Source of the DNA: M3007 sp038249605
GTDB lineage: Bacteria; Bacteroidota; Bacteroidia; Chitinophagales; Saprospiraceae
Assembly: GCA_038249605.1 (NCBI GenBank)
Contig: JBBSDH010000132.1
Coordinates: 1 to 12,011, forward strand
DNA length: 12,011 nt
Reading direction: 5' to 3'
Shown here: piece by piece, positions 1 to 6,579 of the stretch
How positions within the stretch are numbered: position 1 is the stretch's first letter
Layout of the letters: every line of letters starts with the position of its first letter
The notes under the pieces: model-generated
Databases searched by the model: none
What the model saw: only the letters and a program-made list of their open reading frames with translations
What the model was told of the DNA's origin: nothing
Program-made: the position numbers and the translations under genes

Positions 1-485
1 AGCAAAACGTTCACAGGACGTTCGCCTTCTTCAGCAAAGCCGATCAGGCCGGGTAGTTCGCGGTAAGCATCTGGGCCCACCACGAGGTCGACGAGTTTTT
101 CTTCCTCCAGCCATTTTTTCTTGAGGCGTTCGGCCATGCATCCAAGGATGCCTACCAGCGTGCCAGGCTTTTGTTTTTTGTATTGCTCAAAAACACGCAG
201 GCGCTTGCGCACGGTTTCTTCCGCCTTTTCGCGTATGGAGCAGGTGTTGATGAGGATCAAATCGCTTTCCTCCATGTTGCGTGTGGGCAGGTAACCCACG
301 TCTGTGAGTATGGACGCCACAATCTCGGAGTCGCTGAAGTTCATCTGGCAACCGTAACTCTCGATGTAAAACTTCTTAACACCTGGAATGGCCGAACCTT
401 CCCACTGCTCCTTGAACAAAACATCGCCTTGGCGCGACTCATCTATCTTTTTGATGCCTTCCAGCGTCGGATTGCTGTCGTACAT
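1..485 (-). CDS. miaB: tRNA-2-methylthio-N6-dimethylallyladenosine synthase MiaB, N-terminal part (runs off the window)
   Basis: MiaB is a radical-SAM enzyme that adds a methylthio group to N6-isopentenyladenosine at position 37 of tRNAs reading UNN codons. The 161 codons in the window cover the N-terminal UPF0004 domain. Its three cysteines, which hold the auxiliary [4Fe-4S] cluster, are visible: C46 (ESYGCQMN), C82 (INTCSIREKAE) and C116 (GILGCMAER). VVGPDAYRELPGLI near residue 136 is typical of MiaB rather than RimO or MtaB. The radical-SAM CxxxCxxC motif and TRAM domain lie beyond base 1. The start is the ATG at 483-485, the only in-frame Met before the conserved region. No Shine-Dalgarno is visible. 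A Bacteroidota promoter lies just upstream (512-546). It follows the lipoprotein gene on the same strand, but a terminator separates them, so it is probably transcribed on its own. Confidence 0.95.
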   Translation of the reverse strand, partial: MYDSNPTLEGIKKIDESRQGDVLFKEQWEGSAIPGVKKFYIESYGCQMNFSDSEIVASILTDVGYLPTRNMEESDLILINTCSIREKAEETVRKRLRVFEQYKKQKPGTLVGILGCMAERLKKKWLEEEKLVDLVVGPDAYRELPGLIGFAEEGERPVNVL

Positions 486-511
486 GTCTTTTCTATGTGT
501 TTTTGAGGTCG

Positions 512-546
512 CAAAGGTAGGGAATTCTTGCGGAAGATGTGACAAA
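512..546 (-). promoter_or_regulatory. Predicted miaB promoter, Bacteroidota consensus
   Basis: Read on the minus strand, TTTG (543-546) is followed by 23 bases and then TACCTTTG (512-519). This fits the -33 TTTG / -7 TAnnTTTG consensus described for the primary sigma factor in Bacteroides and Flavobacterium. The spacer is at the upper end of the accepted range. Transcription would start near 505, giving a leader of roughly 20 bases before the miaB ATG. The position between a terminator and the gene supports the call. Confidence 0.6.
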
Positions 547-594
547 ATGGCAGAACAAAAAAGTCGGTTGGTCGGGGTTGGTCTGTTGGTCAAA

Positions 595-639
595 AAAAAA
601 GTCGCTTGCGCTCCTTTAAGTTGCACAAACGACTTTTTT
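595..639 (-). terminator. Intrinsic terminator for the upstream lipoprotein gene (minus strand)
   Basis: An 11-base stem (601-611 with 623-633) encloses an 11-base loop and is flanked by A/T runs (592-600 and 634-639). On the plus strand the stem has two C-A mismatches, but in minus-strand RNA these become U-G wobble pairs, so the hairpin is fully paired only in the minus transcript. That transcript then has nine U residues. It sits 15 bases after the stop of the 655-1086 gene. A weaker outer pair (AAGTCGGT near 561-568 with ACCGACTT near 645-652) could extend the structure. Confidence 0.75.
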
Positions 640-654
640 AACTGACCGACTTAT

Positions 655-1086
655 TTACTTGATTTTTCCAACTTTTTTGATTGCGTTGAGCGCATCATTG
701 AAGCCCGATGTTGCCTTCGATATGGTTTCGGCATCAAGTGTGCCTTTTTGTTTCCACATGTTGAGGAAGGGTTGAATGCTGCTGGAGCCCAGAGCCGAGA
801 ACATGTCGGAAAGACCGCCCATTTTTCCGCCCATACCTTTAGTCAAATCTCCAGCCTGACCAACTCTTTCGAGGATTTTGTTTGCCATACCAGACTGTGA
901 GGAACCGAACAAGCCGGAAGCCTGGCTGAACAGATTGGGGACATCGGTGCCAAGGCTGCTAACGATGCTCATAACACTGCTTGGAAGTTTTGGAGCGCAG
1001 GATTGGTTGGTGATGCTGATGCTGAGAAGCATGAACACGAGTGTGAGCAAGGCCGACTTGCCGGCCAGAAGTTTGGATTGCTTCAT
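655..1086 (-). CDS. Small putative lipoprotein, hypothetical (paralogue A)
   Basis: 143 residues of unrecognised function. The N-terminus has basic residues, a hydrophobic segment (about 11-25) and a cysteine at position 30 in TNQSC, which could be a lipidation site, although N at -3 is a poor lipobox residue. The mature part is rich in Gly, Ser and Met (GMGGKMGGL near 84-92) with no membrane segment, followed by a helical C-terminus. The block P106-F107, W111, K114-G115 occurs at almost the same positions (P105-F106, W110, K113-G114) in the lipoprotein encoded at 2562-3005. Both also have a lipobox-like Cys at 30-31 and similar length, so I infer distant paralogy. It is the last gene of the minus-strand run and is followed by a clear terminator. 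Location is probably periplasmic or outer-membrane anchored. Confidence 0.7.
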   Translation of the reverse strand: MKQSKLLAGKSALLTLVFMLLSISITNQSCAPKLPSSVMSIVSSLGTDVPNLFSQASGLFGSSQSGMANKILERVGQAGDLTKGMGGKMGGLSDMFSALGSSSIQPFLNMWKQKGTLDAETISKATSGFNDALNAIKKVGKIK

Positions 1087-1141
1087 AATAAAAAATTGTT
1101 GATGAAAGTTTGAATTGTTTTGTAATCTTTAAATTATTAGC

Positions 1142-1176
1142 CACAACAGAATCCTTTAATTTTAGGTCTGGTTGTG
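1142..1176 (-). other. Imperfect hairpin after the DUF1028 gene
   Basis: CACAACAGAATCCT (1142-1155) pairs with AGGTCTGGTTGTG (1164-1176), with small bulges and an 8-base AT-rich loop. It begins a few bases after the stop of the DUF1028 gene. No U-run follows on the minus strand, so it is a weak terminator candidate at best. It could be a transcript-stabilising or attenuating hairpin between two co-directional genes, or chance. Confidence 0.3.
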
Positions 1177-1181
1177 TTGTG

Positions 1182-2171
1182 TTATTCTCTTTTCCATACA
1201 ATGGTCTTAGTTGTGTTGATTAAAGATCCATCGATGATGTGTACCATATAAATGCCTGAAGGAATCGCAGGTTGCAGGATGTTTAAGCCGTTTTGCAAGG
1301 ACTGGTAAAAAGACAGTTGTCCGTCCGCAGCATACAATTCGATACGTCCAGACATGCCGGTGATTTCTACAAACAGTTTGCCGGCAGCAGGATTGGGATA
1401 AATACGAACTGAATGGTTTTGCGGCGCAGTGGTTGCGGTGCTCACGAGCCACTCATCGAACAACGTTTGCAAGGAATCGATGGGTTCCATGCCAGTGGGA
1501 ACCGACGACACGTTGAGGTCAAGGTAATACTCGCCGTCTTCATCATCGGGTTTGGCGATGCGTAGAAATGCAGACAGGGATGAGGTGCCGTTGCTCAGGC
1601 ACCTGCTGTCGGCTCCGGGCACATTGGCGCCCTGGATGGCAGCCATGAGTCTTTCCGCAAGGGTACCTGTGGCATTCAAAAAGCGCATTTCCATGCTATC
1701 GAGGATTTCTGGCCCGAGCAGGATGTTGCCCTGAATGCTATAATTGGTGCCAACGCGTTGACCTTTCCAGTTGAGGCAGCCGTTGCCGGTAAAAGCGGCC
1801 GAACGCGGATGCCCTTGCGGGTCGATATCCACAATGCCGTATTGTCGGGATTGTGCGCCAACAACACCGTTGGGGTCGTTGCTTTTGAGCCAAAGGAGGA
1901 TTTCTGCGGGAGACAGTCCTTCCTCCATTCGTGCCCGGGCATTGGCTTGGTTGATCGGGCTCCAATAGGATTGGGTGTGGATAGCGCCTCGACCGGGCAG
2001 GAGGTCGGAAATGATGATCGCCCCACCCGCAATGTTATTGTCGTCAAGGCAACTCGCTCCGGCACTGCCGAACTCGCCGGTAGTGGTATCTACGGCTACG
2101 ATGGAAAACGTATCCTGAGCCTGAACGGCAAAAGAAAGGCAAAGAAAAAGGGCAATGATGGTCAGTCTCAT
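1182..2171 (-). CDS. Secreted DUF1028 (Ntn-hydrolase-like) protein with T9SS type A sorting domain
   Basis: 329 residues in three parts. Residues 1-19 are a signal peptide (hydrophobic core, cleavage likely after VQA). Residues about 21-240 match DUF1028: TFSIVAVDTTTGEFGSAGASC at the start, GVVGAQSRQYGIVD near 102-115 and a following AAFTGNGC. DUF1028 proteins are, from memory, placed in the Ntn-hydrolase superfamily, and most begin with M-T-F-S-I-V-A; T21 would be the nucleophile candidate here. Residues about 251-329 form a Por/T9SS C-terminal sorting domain (VRIYPNPAAGKLFVEI, LYAADGQ, PSGIYMVHI). The product is therefore probably exported across both membranes. An in-frame ATG 14 codons upstream exists, but it would add a Cys-rich leader before the signal peptide and overlap the upstream gene, so Met at 2169-2171 is chosen. 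Substrate unknown. Confidence 0.85.
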   Translation of the reverse strand: MRLTIIALFLCLSFAVQAQDTFSIVAVDTTTGEFGSAGASCLDDNNIAGGAIIISDLLPGRGAIHTQSYWSPINQANARARMEEGLSPAEILLWLKSNDPNGVVGAQSRQYGIVDIDPQGHPRSAAFTGNGCLNWKGQRVGTNYSIQGNILLGPEILDSMEMRFLNATGTLAERLMAAIQGANVPGADSRCLSNGTSSLSAFLRIAKPDDEDGEYYLDLNVSSVPTGMEPIDSLQTLFDEWLVSTATTAPQNHSVRIYPNPAAGKLFVEITGMSGRIELYAADGQLSFYQSLQNGLNILQPAIPSGIYMVHIIDGSLINTTKTIVWKRE

Positions 2172-2181
2172 GGTAAAATGC

Positions 2182-2517
2182 TTACAACAACAAAAACACA
2201 GCTTTAATCGCAAGTTTGGCCACTTCCATGGCTATTTCTTCAAATTTAGCTTTTGAAATGGCCATTTCTTCCAGGATCTGAATTTTCAGCAGGCCCGTTC
2301 GCGATTTCACAAGCATTTCGAACTCATCTTTGGTAATTACACCTTCAAGCAACATCACCCCATAGCGTTCCACATCGGTTTTGAGTTCCAAATGAAGTTT
2401 AGCTGCCGCTTCTTCGTAGTGTTTTTTACGACGCTTGACAAAGTCGCTTACCATCAGGATGACCTGGGTGTCGAGCCCATTCAGGGCTTTGGAAATGTCA
2501 TTTTTAAAATCGGGCAT
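2182..2517 (-). CDS. Hypothetical helical cytoplasmic protein, 111 aa
   Basis: Family not recognised. The sequence lacks a signal peptide and is predicted to be nearly all helix, with a charged segment (VKRRKKHYEEAAAKLHLELK, about 27-46) and alternating Lys/Glu and hydrophobic residues through EEMAISKAKFEEIAMEVAKL. It ends in a short hydrophobic tail (AIKAVFLLL). The tail is too short for a confident membrane anchor but could pack a helical bundle. The gene lies 10 bases before the DUF1028 start and 44 bases after the upstream lipoprotein stop, all on the same strand, so it is probably co-transcribed. That arrangement and the coding-like composition are the main evidence that it is real. Confidence 0.6.
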   Translation of the reverse strand: MPDFKNDISKALNGLDTQVILMVSDFVKRRKKHYEEAAAKLHLELKTDVERYGVMLLEGVITKDEFEMLVKSRTGLLKIQILEEMAISKAKFEEIAMEVAKLAIKAVFLLL

Positions 2518-2561
2518 GTGGGTAGGGTGTTCAAATGGTTGAAAGGTCGGTGAAAGCTCGA

Positions 2562-3005
2562 TTATTTGGGGGCTCCCTTTTTGGTAGCTTCAATTTTTGC
2601 AAGGGATTCAAGACTTTTGCGTGCGTTGCTTACAGCCTCGTCTACGGCAGGTCCGCTAACTTTTCCTTTTTCTTCCCAAAGGGCAAAAAACGGCAATGCG
2701 ATTTTATCGTTCAGCGTTGTCAATGCGCCAATGGCTTCTTTGTTGTTTTTAACGGTGGAGGCATGCGTGATGGCTGTAGTGAGCAGTTCTTTGGCTTTGG
2801 CCACTTCGCTGCGGTAATCGGCAAAGTTGCCGATGCCTTTACTCATCAGGGTGGGCAGGGTGTTGGTGATCTGTTGCAGATTGCCGGAACTTACGGCATC
2901 GTAAGTTGCGGTGCACGAACTTAGTCCAATAGACAGGCTACTCAGCGCGATGGCTAATGCGAAAAAGAAAGAAAAACGAGGGGAATTGTTCGGTTGGTTT
3001 TTCAT
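2562..3005 (-). CDS. Small lipoprotein, hypothetical (paralogue B)
   Basis: 147 residues with a well-formed lipoprotein signal: basic N-terminus, hydrophobic core (FSFFFALAIALSSLSIG) and lipobox L-S-S-C with C31 as the lipidated residue. The mature chain has no membrane segment and is predicted mostly helical, with many Ala, Lys and Ser. The C-terminal block P105-F106, W110, K113-G114 and the helix after it resemble the 143-aa lipoprotein encoded at 655-1086 at matching positions, suggesting an old duplication. Function unknown. It lies 77 bases downstream of the phosphorylase stop, and a possible promoter in that gap (3043-3077) could let it be expressed separately from the phosphorylase. 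Confidence 0.75.
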   Translation of the reverse strand: MKNQPNNSPRFSFFFALAIALSSLSIGLSSCTATYDAVSSGNLQQITNTLPTLMSKGIGNFADYRSEVAKAKELLTTAITHASTVKNNKEAIGALTTLNDKIALPFFALWEEKGKVSGPAVDEAVSNARKSLESLAKIEATKKGAPK

Positions 3006-3042
3006 GTACGTATGGTTAAGTTTATTGTTTGCATTTGAACAG

Positions 3043-3077
3043 CAAATTAAAGCCTTTTTCCTCAGGTAAAGTTCAAA
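3043..3077 (-). promoter_or_regulatory. Possible promoter for the 2562-3005 lipoprotein gene
   Basis: On the minus strand TTTG (3074-3077), a 23-base spacer and TTAATTTG (3043-3050) resemble the Bacteroidota consensus, with one mismatch in the -7 box (TT for TA). The spacer equals that of the miaB promoter. Transcription would start about 30 bases before the ATG. The AT-rich gap makes a chance match plausible. Confidence 0.35.
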
Positions 3078-3082
3078 AAAGA

Positions 3083-3970
3083 CTAAGATTCTTCAAAGGA
3101 ATTGTCTGCAAAGCGGCTTAATACGCTTTCAATGAGTTTTTTTACGGCTTTTCGAGGGTTTTTACTAAAGGCGCCGTCAGAACGCCTGGCCAGAATAGTA
3201 CTGCACGAAATGGCCCTGTGACCCAGCAAACGTGCCAGTCCGAACAGGGCTGCAGTCTCCATTTCAAGGTTTTCTATCCGCTGTTCCTTGTATTCAAAGG
3301 TGCGCATCATCTCCAGATAACCCTGCCAGCGTTGCCTGGCACGTAGCTCCCGGCCCTGCGGCGCGTAAAACCCGGGGTTGGTAGCCGTGAGACCTGTTAT
3401 CCAACCGGGCGCCAACATTTTCTTCAACAAATCATCGCCTTCGGCAAAATAAGGCGCCACGGGAAACTGCCAATCGGGTGCGGCATGGCTCCACAATGCG
3501 TCGAGTAAGGGGTGGTTGTGCTGCTCCGGTGCATCGTAAAACTGCAACAACCCGTCGAAACCTATGGCGGCGGAGGAGGCTACCAGACCGTCGAGCGGCG
3601 TGTCGGCCTGCAAAGCTCCTGCTGTTCCCAGCCTGACCATATTCAGGCTTGTGGGTTTGGGCCGGAGCTCCCGTGTGTTCAAATTGATGTTTACCAGTGC
3701 ATCGAGTTCGTTCATCACGATGTCGATGTTGTCGGGCCCGATGCCCGTGGAAACAACGCTGAGGCGCACTTTTCCCAGCCAACCTGTGTGTGTTACAAAT
3801 TCGCGGTGCCGTACCTTGTGCTCGATCCGGTCGAAGTACCGGCTTACCTGACGCACACGGTCCTGATCGCCCACCGTGATGACGTTGCGCGCGAGCTGTT
3901 CGGGACGCAGGTTGAGGTGGTACACACTGCCGTCGGGATTTAAGATCAATTCAGAAGTCTGAAATTGCAT
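3083..3970 (-). CDS. Nucleoside phosphorylase, probably uridine phosphorylase
   Basis: 295 residues, full length for the PNP_UDP_1 family, which splits nucleosides with phosphate into base and ribose-1-phosphate in salvage. Family landmarks: VITVGDQDRVRQVS (30-43, GDxDR phosphate-binding loop), VSTGIGPDNIDI (73-84), MVRLGTAGALQ (111-121, base/ribose pocket) and IENLEMETAALFGLA (232-246), where M237-E238 are the conserved ribose-contacting Met-Glu pair. The Udp-like spacing and the NxEMET context favour pyrimidine (uridine) over purine nucleosides, but this was not tested. The N-terminus SELILNPDGSVYHL is typical of Bacteroidota members and supports the ATG at 3968-3970. The start is only 10 bases from the upstream ATG of divergent hemF. 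Confidence 0.88.
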   Translation of the reverse strand: MQFQTSELILNPDGSVYHLNLRPEQLARNVITVGDQDRVRQVSRYFDRIEHKVRHREFVTHTGWLGKVRLSVVSTGIGPDNIDIVMNELDALVNINLNTRELRPKPTSLNMVRLGTAGALQADTPLDGLVASSAAIGFDGLLQFYDAPEQHNHPLLDALWSHAAPDWQFPVAPYFAEGDDLLKKMLAPGWITGLTATNPGFYAPQGRELRARQRWQGYLEMMRTFEYKEQRIENLEMETAALFGLARLLGHRAISCSTILARRSDGAFSKNPRKAVKKLIESVLSRFADNSFEES

Positions 3971-3980
3971 GTTTTAACGT

Positions 3981-4883
3981 ATGTTTTTTATGCTCACAAA
4001 AGAACACATTGCCGACCAGTTTCGCCTGCTTCAGGACGATATTTGTAATCAACTCGAAGCTGCCGATGGTGGAGGCCGATTTGTAGAGGATCTCTGGGAC
4101 CGTCCAGAGGGTGGCGGTGGCCGAAGCCGCGTTTTGCAAGGCGCTGTGATTGAAAAAGGGGGTGTGAATTTTTCAGCTGTACATGGTTTACTTCCCGAAG
4201 CTTTGGCCAAAGGCATGGGGCTGGAAGCTGCCGATTTTTTTGCGACCGGCGTGTCCATCGTTTTGCATCCTTTTAGTCCCATGGCGCCCATCATTCACAT
4301 GAATGTACGCTATTTTGAAGCTGGTGGCGGTCGTTGGTGGTTTGGCGGTGGCATCGACCTGACGCCTCATTACGTAGCGCCCGACGATGCGCGTTTCTTT
4401 CACCAGGCGCTGAAACAGACTTGCGACGCCTTCCATCCCGACTTTTATCCAACGTTTAAAGCACAGGCCGACGACTACTTTTTCATCCGCCACCGCAACG
4501 AAACCCGAGGCATCGGTGGTATTTTTTACGACTACCTCGACGAAAAAAAACAAGGTCTTACACGCGAACAACTGTTCGATTATTCCCTGGCCGTAGGCAA
4601 TACTTTTGCACCAGTTTACACCGAGCTTTTGCATCGCGCAAAAAATCTTCCCTGGGGCGACAAAGAAAAACAATGGCAAATGCTGCGCCGAGGCAGGTAT
4701 GTAGAGTTCAATCTGGTGTGGGACAGGGGCACCAAGTTCGGGCTTGAAACCAACGGTCGCACTGAATCCATTTTGATGAGCATGCCTCCCCATGCCGAAT
4801 GGCTGTACAACCACCATCCAGAGCCTGGAAGCACTGAAGCAGAGACGCTTGCGTTTTTGGTAAAGGGGGTGGATTGGGTGTAG
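3981..4883 (+). CDS. hemF: Oxygen-dependent coproporphyrinogen III oxidase
   Basis: HemF oxidatively decarboxylates two propionate side chains of coproporphyrinogen III to vinyl groups, using O2, to make protoporphyrinogen IX in haem synthesis; it is a cytosolic homodimer. The 300-aa product matches the family along its length: FVEDLWDRPEGGGGRSRVL (34-52), KGGVNFSAVHG, IIHMNVRYFE, WWFGGGIDLTPHY, FFIRHRNETRGIGGIFYDYL and RYVEFNLVWDRGTKFGLETN. Two in-frame ATGs are possible (3981 and 3990); MLTKEHIADQF from the second better matches family N-termini. No ribosome binding site or promoter stands out, and any promoter must lie within the start of the divergent phosphorylase gene. The 3' end converges on the photolyase gene with 20 bases between the stops and no clear terminator. 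Use of O2 implies an aerobic or facultative host. Confidence 0.96.
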   Translation: MFFMLTKEHIADQFRLLQDDICNQLEAADGGGRFVEDLWDRPEGGGGRSRVLQGAVIEKGGVNFSAVHGLLPEALAKGMGLEAADFFATGVSIVLHPFSPMAPIIHMNVRYFEAGGGRWWFGGGIDLTPHYVAPDDARFFHQALKQTCDAFHPDFYPTFKAQADDYFFIRHRNETRGIGGIFYDYLDEKKQGLTREQLFDYSLAVGNTFAPVYTELLHRAKNLPWGDKEKQWQMLRRGRYVEFNLVWDRGTKFGLETNGRTESILMSMPPHAEWLYNHHPEPGSTEAETLAFLVKGVDWV

Positions 4884-4903
4884 GAAGTCTTTTTTTCGGC
4901 ACA

Positions 4904-6259
4904 TCAACCGAGAGCGGCTTTGTAGGTTTCCAGACACCTTTCGCGTGCCATTTTGTGATCAACCATGGGATTGGGATAGGTTGGCGTGCCGTATTCAGGC
5001 ACCCAGCGGCGGATGTAGCGCAAATCGGGATCAAATTTTTTGGTCTGCTCCGAAGGGTTGAAAATACGGAAATAAGGCGCAGCATCGGTACCACATCCTG
5101 CTGCCCATTGCCAGCCGCCGGAGTTGCTGGCCAGGTCGTAGTCGAGCAGTTTTTTGGCAAAATACGCTTCACCCTGCCGCCAATCGATGAGCAGGTGTTT
5201 GGTCAAAAAACTGGCCGTAATCATCCGTACACGGTTGTGCATAAAACCTGTGGCGTTGAGCTGTCGCATTCCGGCATCCACAATGGGATAGCCCGTTTTT
5301 CCTTCGCACCAGCGCTGGAAATCTGCGGGTGCTTCGCGCCAGGGAATGCGGTCGTACGCGGGTTTGAACGATTGGTTTGCAACGTGTGGGAAATGAGCCA
5401 ATATTTGGCTGTAGAAGTCGCGCCAGATGAGCTCGTTGAGGTAAGTTGTGTTCAAGGCTTGCGCTTTGCGCGCTTTTTCACGAATGCTGATCGTGCCGAA
5501 ACGGTAGTGTATGCCAAGACGTGAAGTGCCATCCACGGCAGGAAAATCCCGTCGTTTGTCGTAATTTTTAATCAGCGATTGGGCAACCTGATCGGGCGGA
5601 AAAGTCATTCCGGAAGGTTCAAAACCCATGACTTTAAGCGAAGGAGTGTCTTCCGTTTTGCCTGACCAAAAGTTGTTGAAGTATTTCTGGTTAGGGTAGG
5701 AAGCCAGGAAATACGACAAGGTTTCTGTTTCGCCGTTATTGTCTTGTTGTTTCCACATCCGGCTTTCAAGTTTTGCCCTCCACTTTTTACTGTATGGTGT
5801 AAAAACGGTGTAGGGTTTGCCATCATCTTTCAAAACTTCGTCTTTTTCAAACAAGACGTGGTCTTTAAAAGTATGGAATGGGATGTTGTTGGTTGAAAGC
5901 AGTTTTTCCAATGTGCCGTCGCGTTGTTCGGCATAAGGTTCGTAATCCCGGTTCGTAAACACCGCTTTTACAGCGTATTGCCTGAGTATTTCAGGCCACA
6001 GAGCTTCAGGTTTTCCATAGATCACGAGCAAATCACTACCCAAACTTCGCAACTGTGTTTTCAGGTTTTCGATGGCATTGTGTATGAATTCCACACGACC
6101 ATCACGGCGGTTGTCGAGGTCGTTGAGTATGTTTTGGTCAAAAATAAAAAGGGGCAATACCGGCAAATTGCTGTGTAAGGCGTGGTAAAGTCCGGCATTG
6201 TCGTTTAAGCGCAAGTCGCGGCGAAACCAAAAAAGATTGATGGGATTGGTAGCAGACAT
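4904..6259 (-). CDS. phrB: Deoxyribodipyrimidine photolyase (class I CPD photolyase/cryptochrome family)
   Basis: A light-driven flavoprotein that splits cyclobutane pyrimidine dimers. Of the 451 residues, about 1-130 form the Rossmann-like antenna domain (INLFWFRRDLRLNDNAGL, residues 7-24), and about 200-451 the helical FAD domain. Diagnostic FAD-domain segments are GTSRLGIHYRFGTIS (244-258), GKTGYPIVDAGMRQL (320-334), MHNRVRMITASFLTKHLLIDW (340-360) and GGWQWAAGCGTDAAPYFRIF (381-400). The electron-transfer tryptophan triad is present: W307, W360 and W383. N379 (DLASNSGG) sits where photolyases hold the flavin N5-contacting Asn. Length is close to the E. coli enzyme. Specificity for CPD rather than (6-4) lesions is inferred from these motifs. 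It is the last gene of the minus-strand set and starts 18 bases after the dciA stop. Confidence 0.95.
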   Translation of the reverse strand: MSATNPINLFWFRRDLRLNDNAGLYHALHSNLPVLPLFIFDQNILNDLDNRRDGRVEFIHNAIENLKTQLRSLGSDLLVIYGKPEALWPEILRQYAVKAVFTNRDYEPYAEQRDGTLEKLLSTNNIPFHTFKDHVLFEKDEVLKDDGKPYTVFTPYSKKWRAKLESRMWKQQDNNGETETLSYFLASYPNQKYFNNFWSGKTEDTPSLKVMGFEPSGMTFPPDQVAQSLIKNYDKRRDFPAVDGTSRLGIHYRFGTISIREKARKAQALNTTYLNELIWRDFYSQILAHFPHVANQSFKPAYDRIPWREAPADFQRWCEGKTGYPIVDAGMRQLNATGFMHNRVRMITASFLTKHLLIDWRQGEAYFAKKLLDYDLASNSGGWQWAAGCGTDAAPYFRIFNPSEQTKKFDPDLRYIRRWVPEYGTPTYPNPMVDHKMARERCLETYKAALG

Positions 6260-6277
6260 GGGCGGAAGCGTTGTTTA

Positions 6278-6568
6278 TCAACGGATAACCACTTCCCGGA
6301 TGTATTGTTCGCCAAGTTCCTCGTTGATGAGGGCGACAATTTTATCTTTTCCAAAAATGAGCTCGTTTTTGAGGGGTGCGGAAAGGATGCTCACATACAG
6401 CACATTTTTGCGAACGCTGATGTTTGAAGTGTAGGTAGCTATGGTATTGCCCATTAATTTTTCCCACAACATCTTGATGCGTGTTTCGTGCATTTGAGGT
6501 TGAAGCCTGAATTCCTGAAGCATTTGCTGCATGGCTTCAGCGAGTGTAACGTCATTTTTCTTTTTCAT
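6278..6568 (-). CDS. dciA: DciA/DUF721-family protein (predicted replicative helicase loader)
   Basis: 96 residues resembling short Bacteroidota DUF721 proteins: a helical N-terminus (LAEAMQQMLQEFRLQP), the central KMLWEKLMGNTIATYTSN with its Trp, and a beta-hairpin (VLYVSILSAPLKNELIF) followed by a C-terminal helix and REVVIR. DUF721 proteins overlap with DciA, the ancestral protein that helps load DnaB helicase in bacteria without DnaC or DnaI. This is known for the family and not tested here. The gene lies 11 bases after the upstream NAPRTase-like stop and 18 bases before the photolyase start, all on one strand, so co-transcription is likely. The symbol rests on family resemblance only. 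Confidence 0.75.
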   Translation of the reverse strand: MKKKNDVTLAEAMQQMLQEFRLQPQMHETRIKMLWEKLMGNTIATYTSNISVRKNVLYVSILSAPLKNELIFGKDKIVALINEELGEQYIREVVIR

Positions 6569-6579
6569 AACACCGTTGT

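Noticed and set aside
171..506. Plus-strand open frame at the left edge
   Set aside because: It is antisense to miaB, whose three conserved cysteines and PDAYRELP motif are clear on the minus strand.
1758..2207. Long open frame on the plus strand opposite the DUF1028 gene
   Set aside because: It lies antisense to a gene with clear domain motifs and has no recognisable domain or signal; it is a shadow of the real reading frame.
4884..4903. Possible bidirectional terminator between hemF and the photolyase gene
   Set aside because: Only a 4-bp stem (TCGG/CCGA) is seen, and the T-run is on the wrong side for either transcript.
4188..4937. 249-codon open frame antisense to hemF
   Set aside because: hemF motifs on the other strand are unambiguous; this frame has no family resemblance.
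3981..6259. hemF and photolyase as a dedicated light-response system
   Set aside because: They are convergent on opposite strands with no photoreceptor or regulator gene in the window; adjacency alone is not enough.
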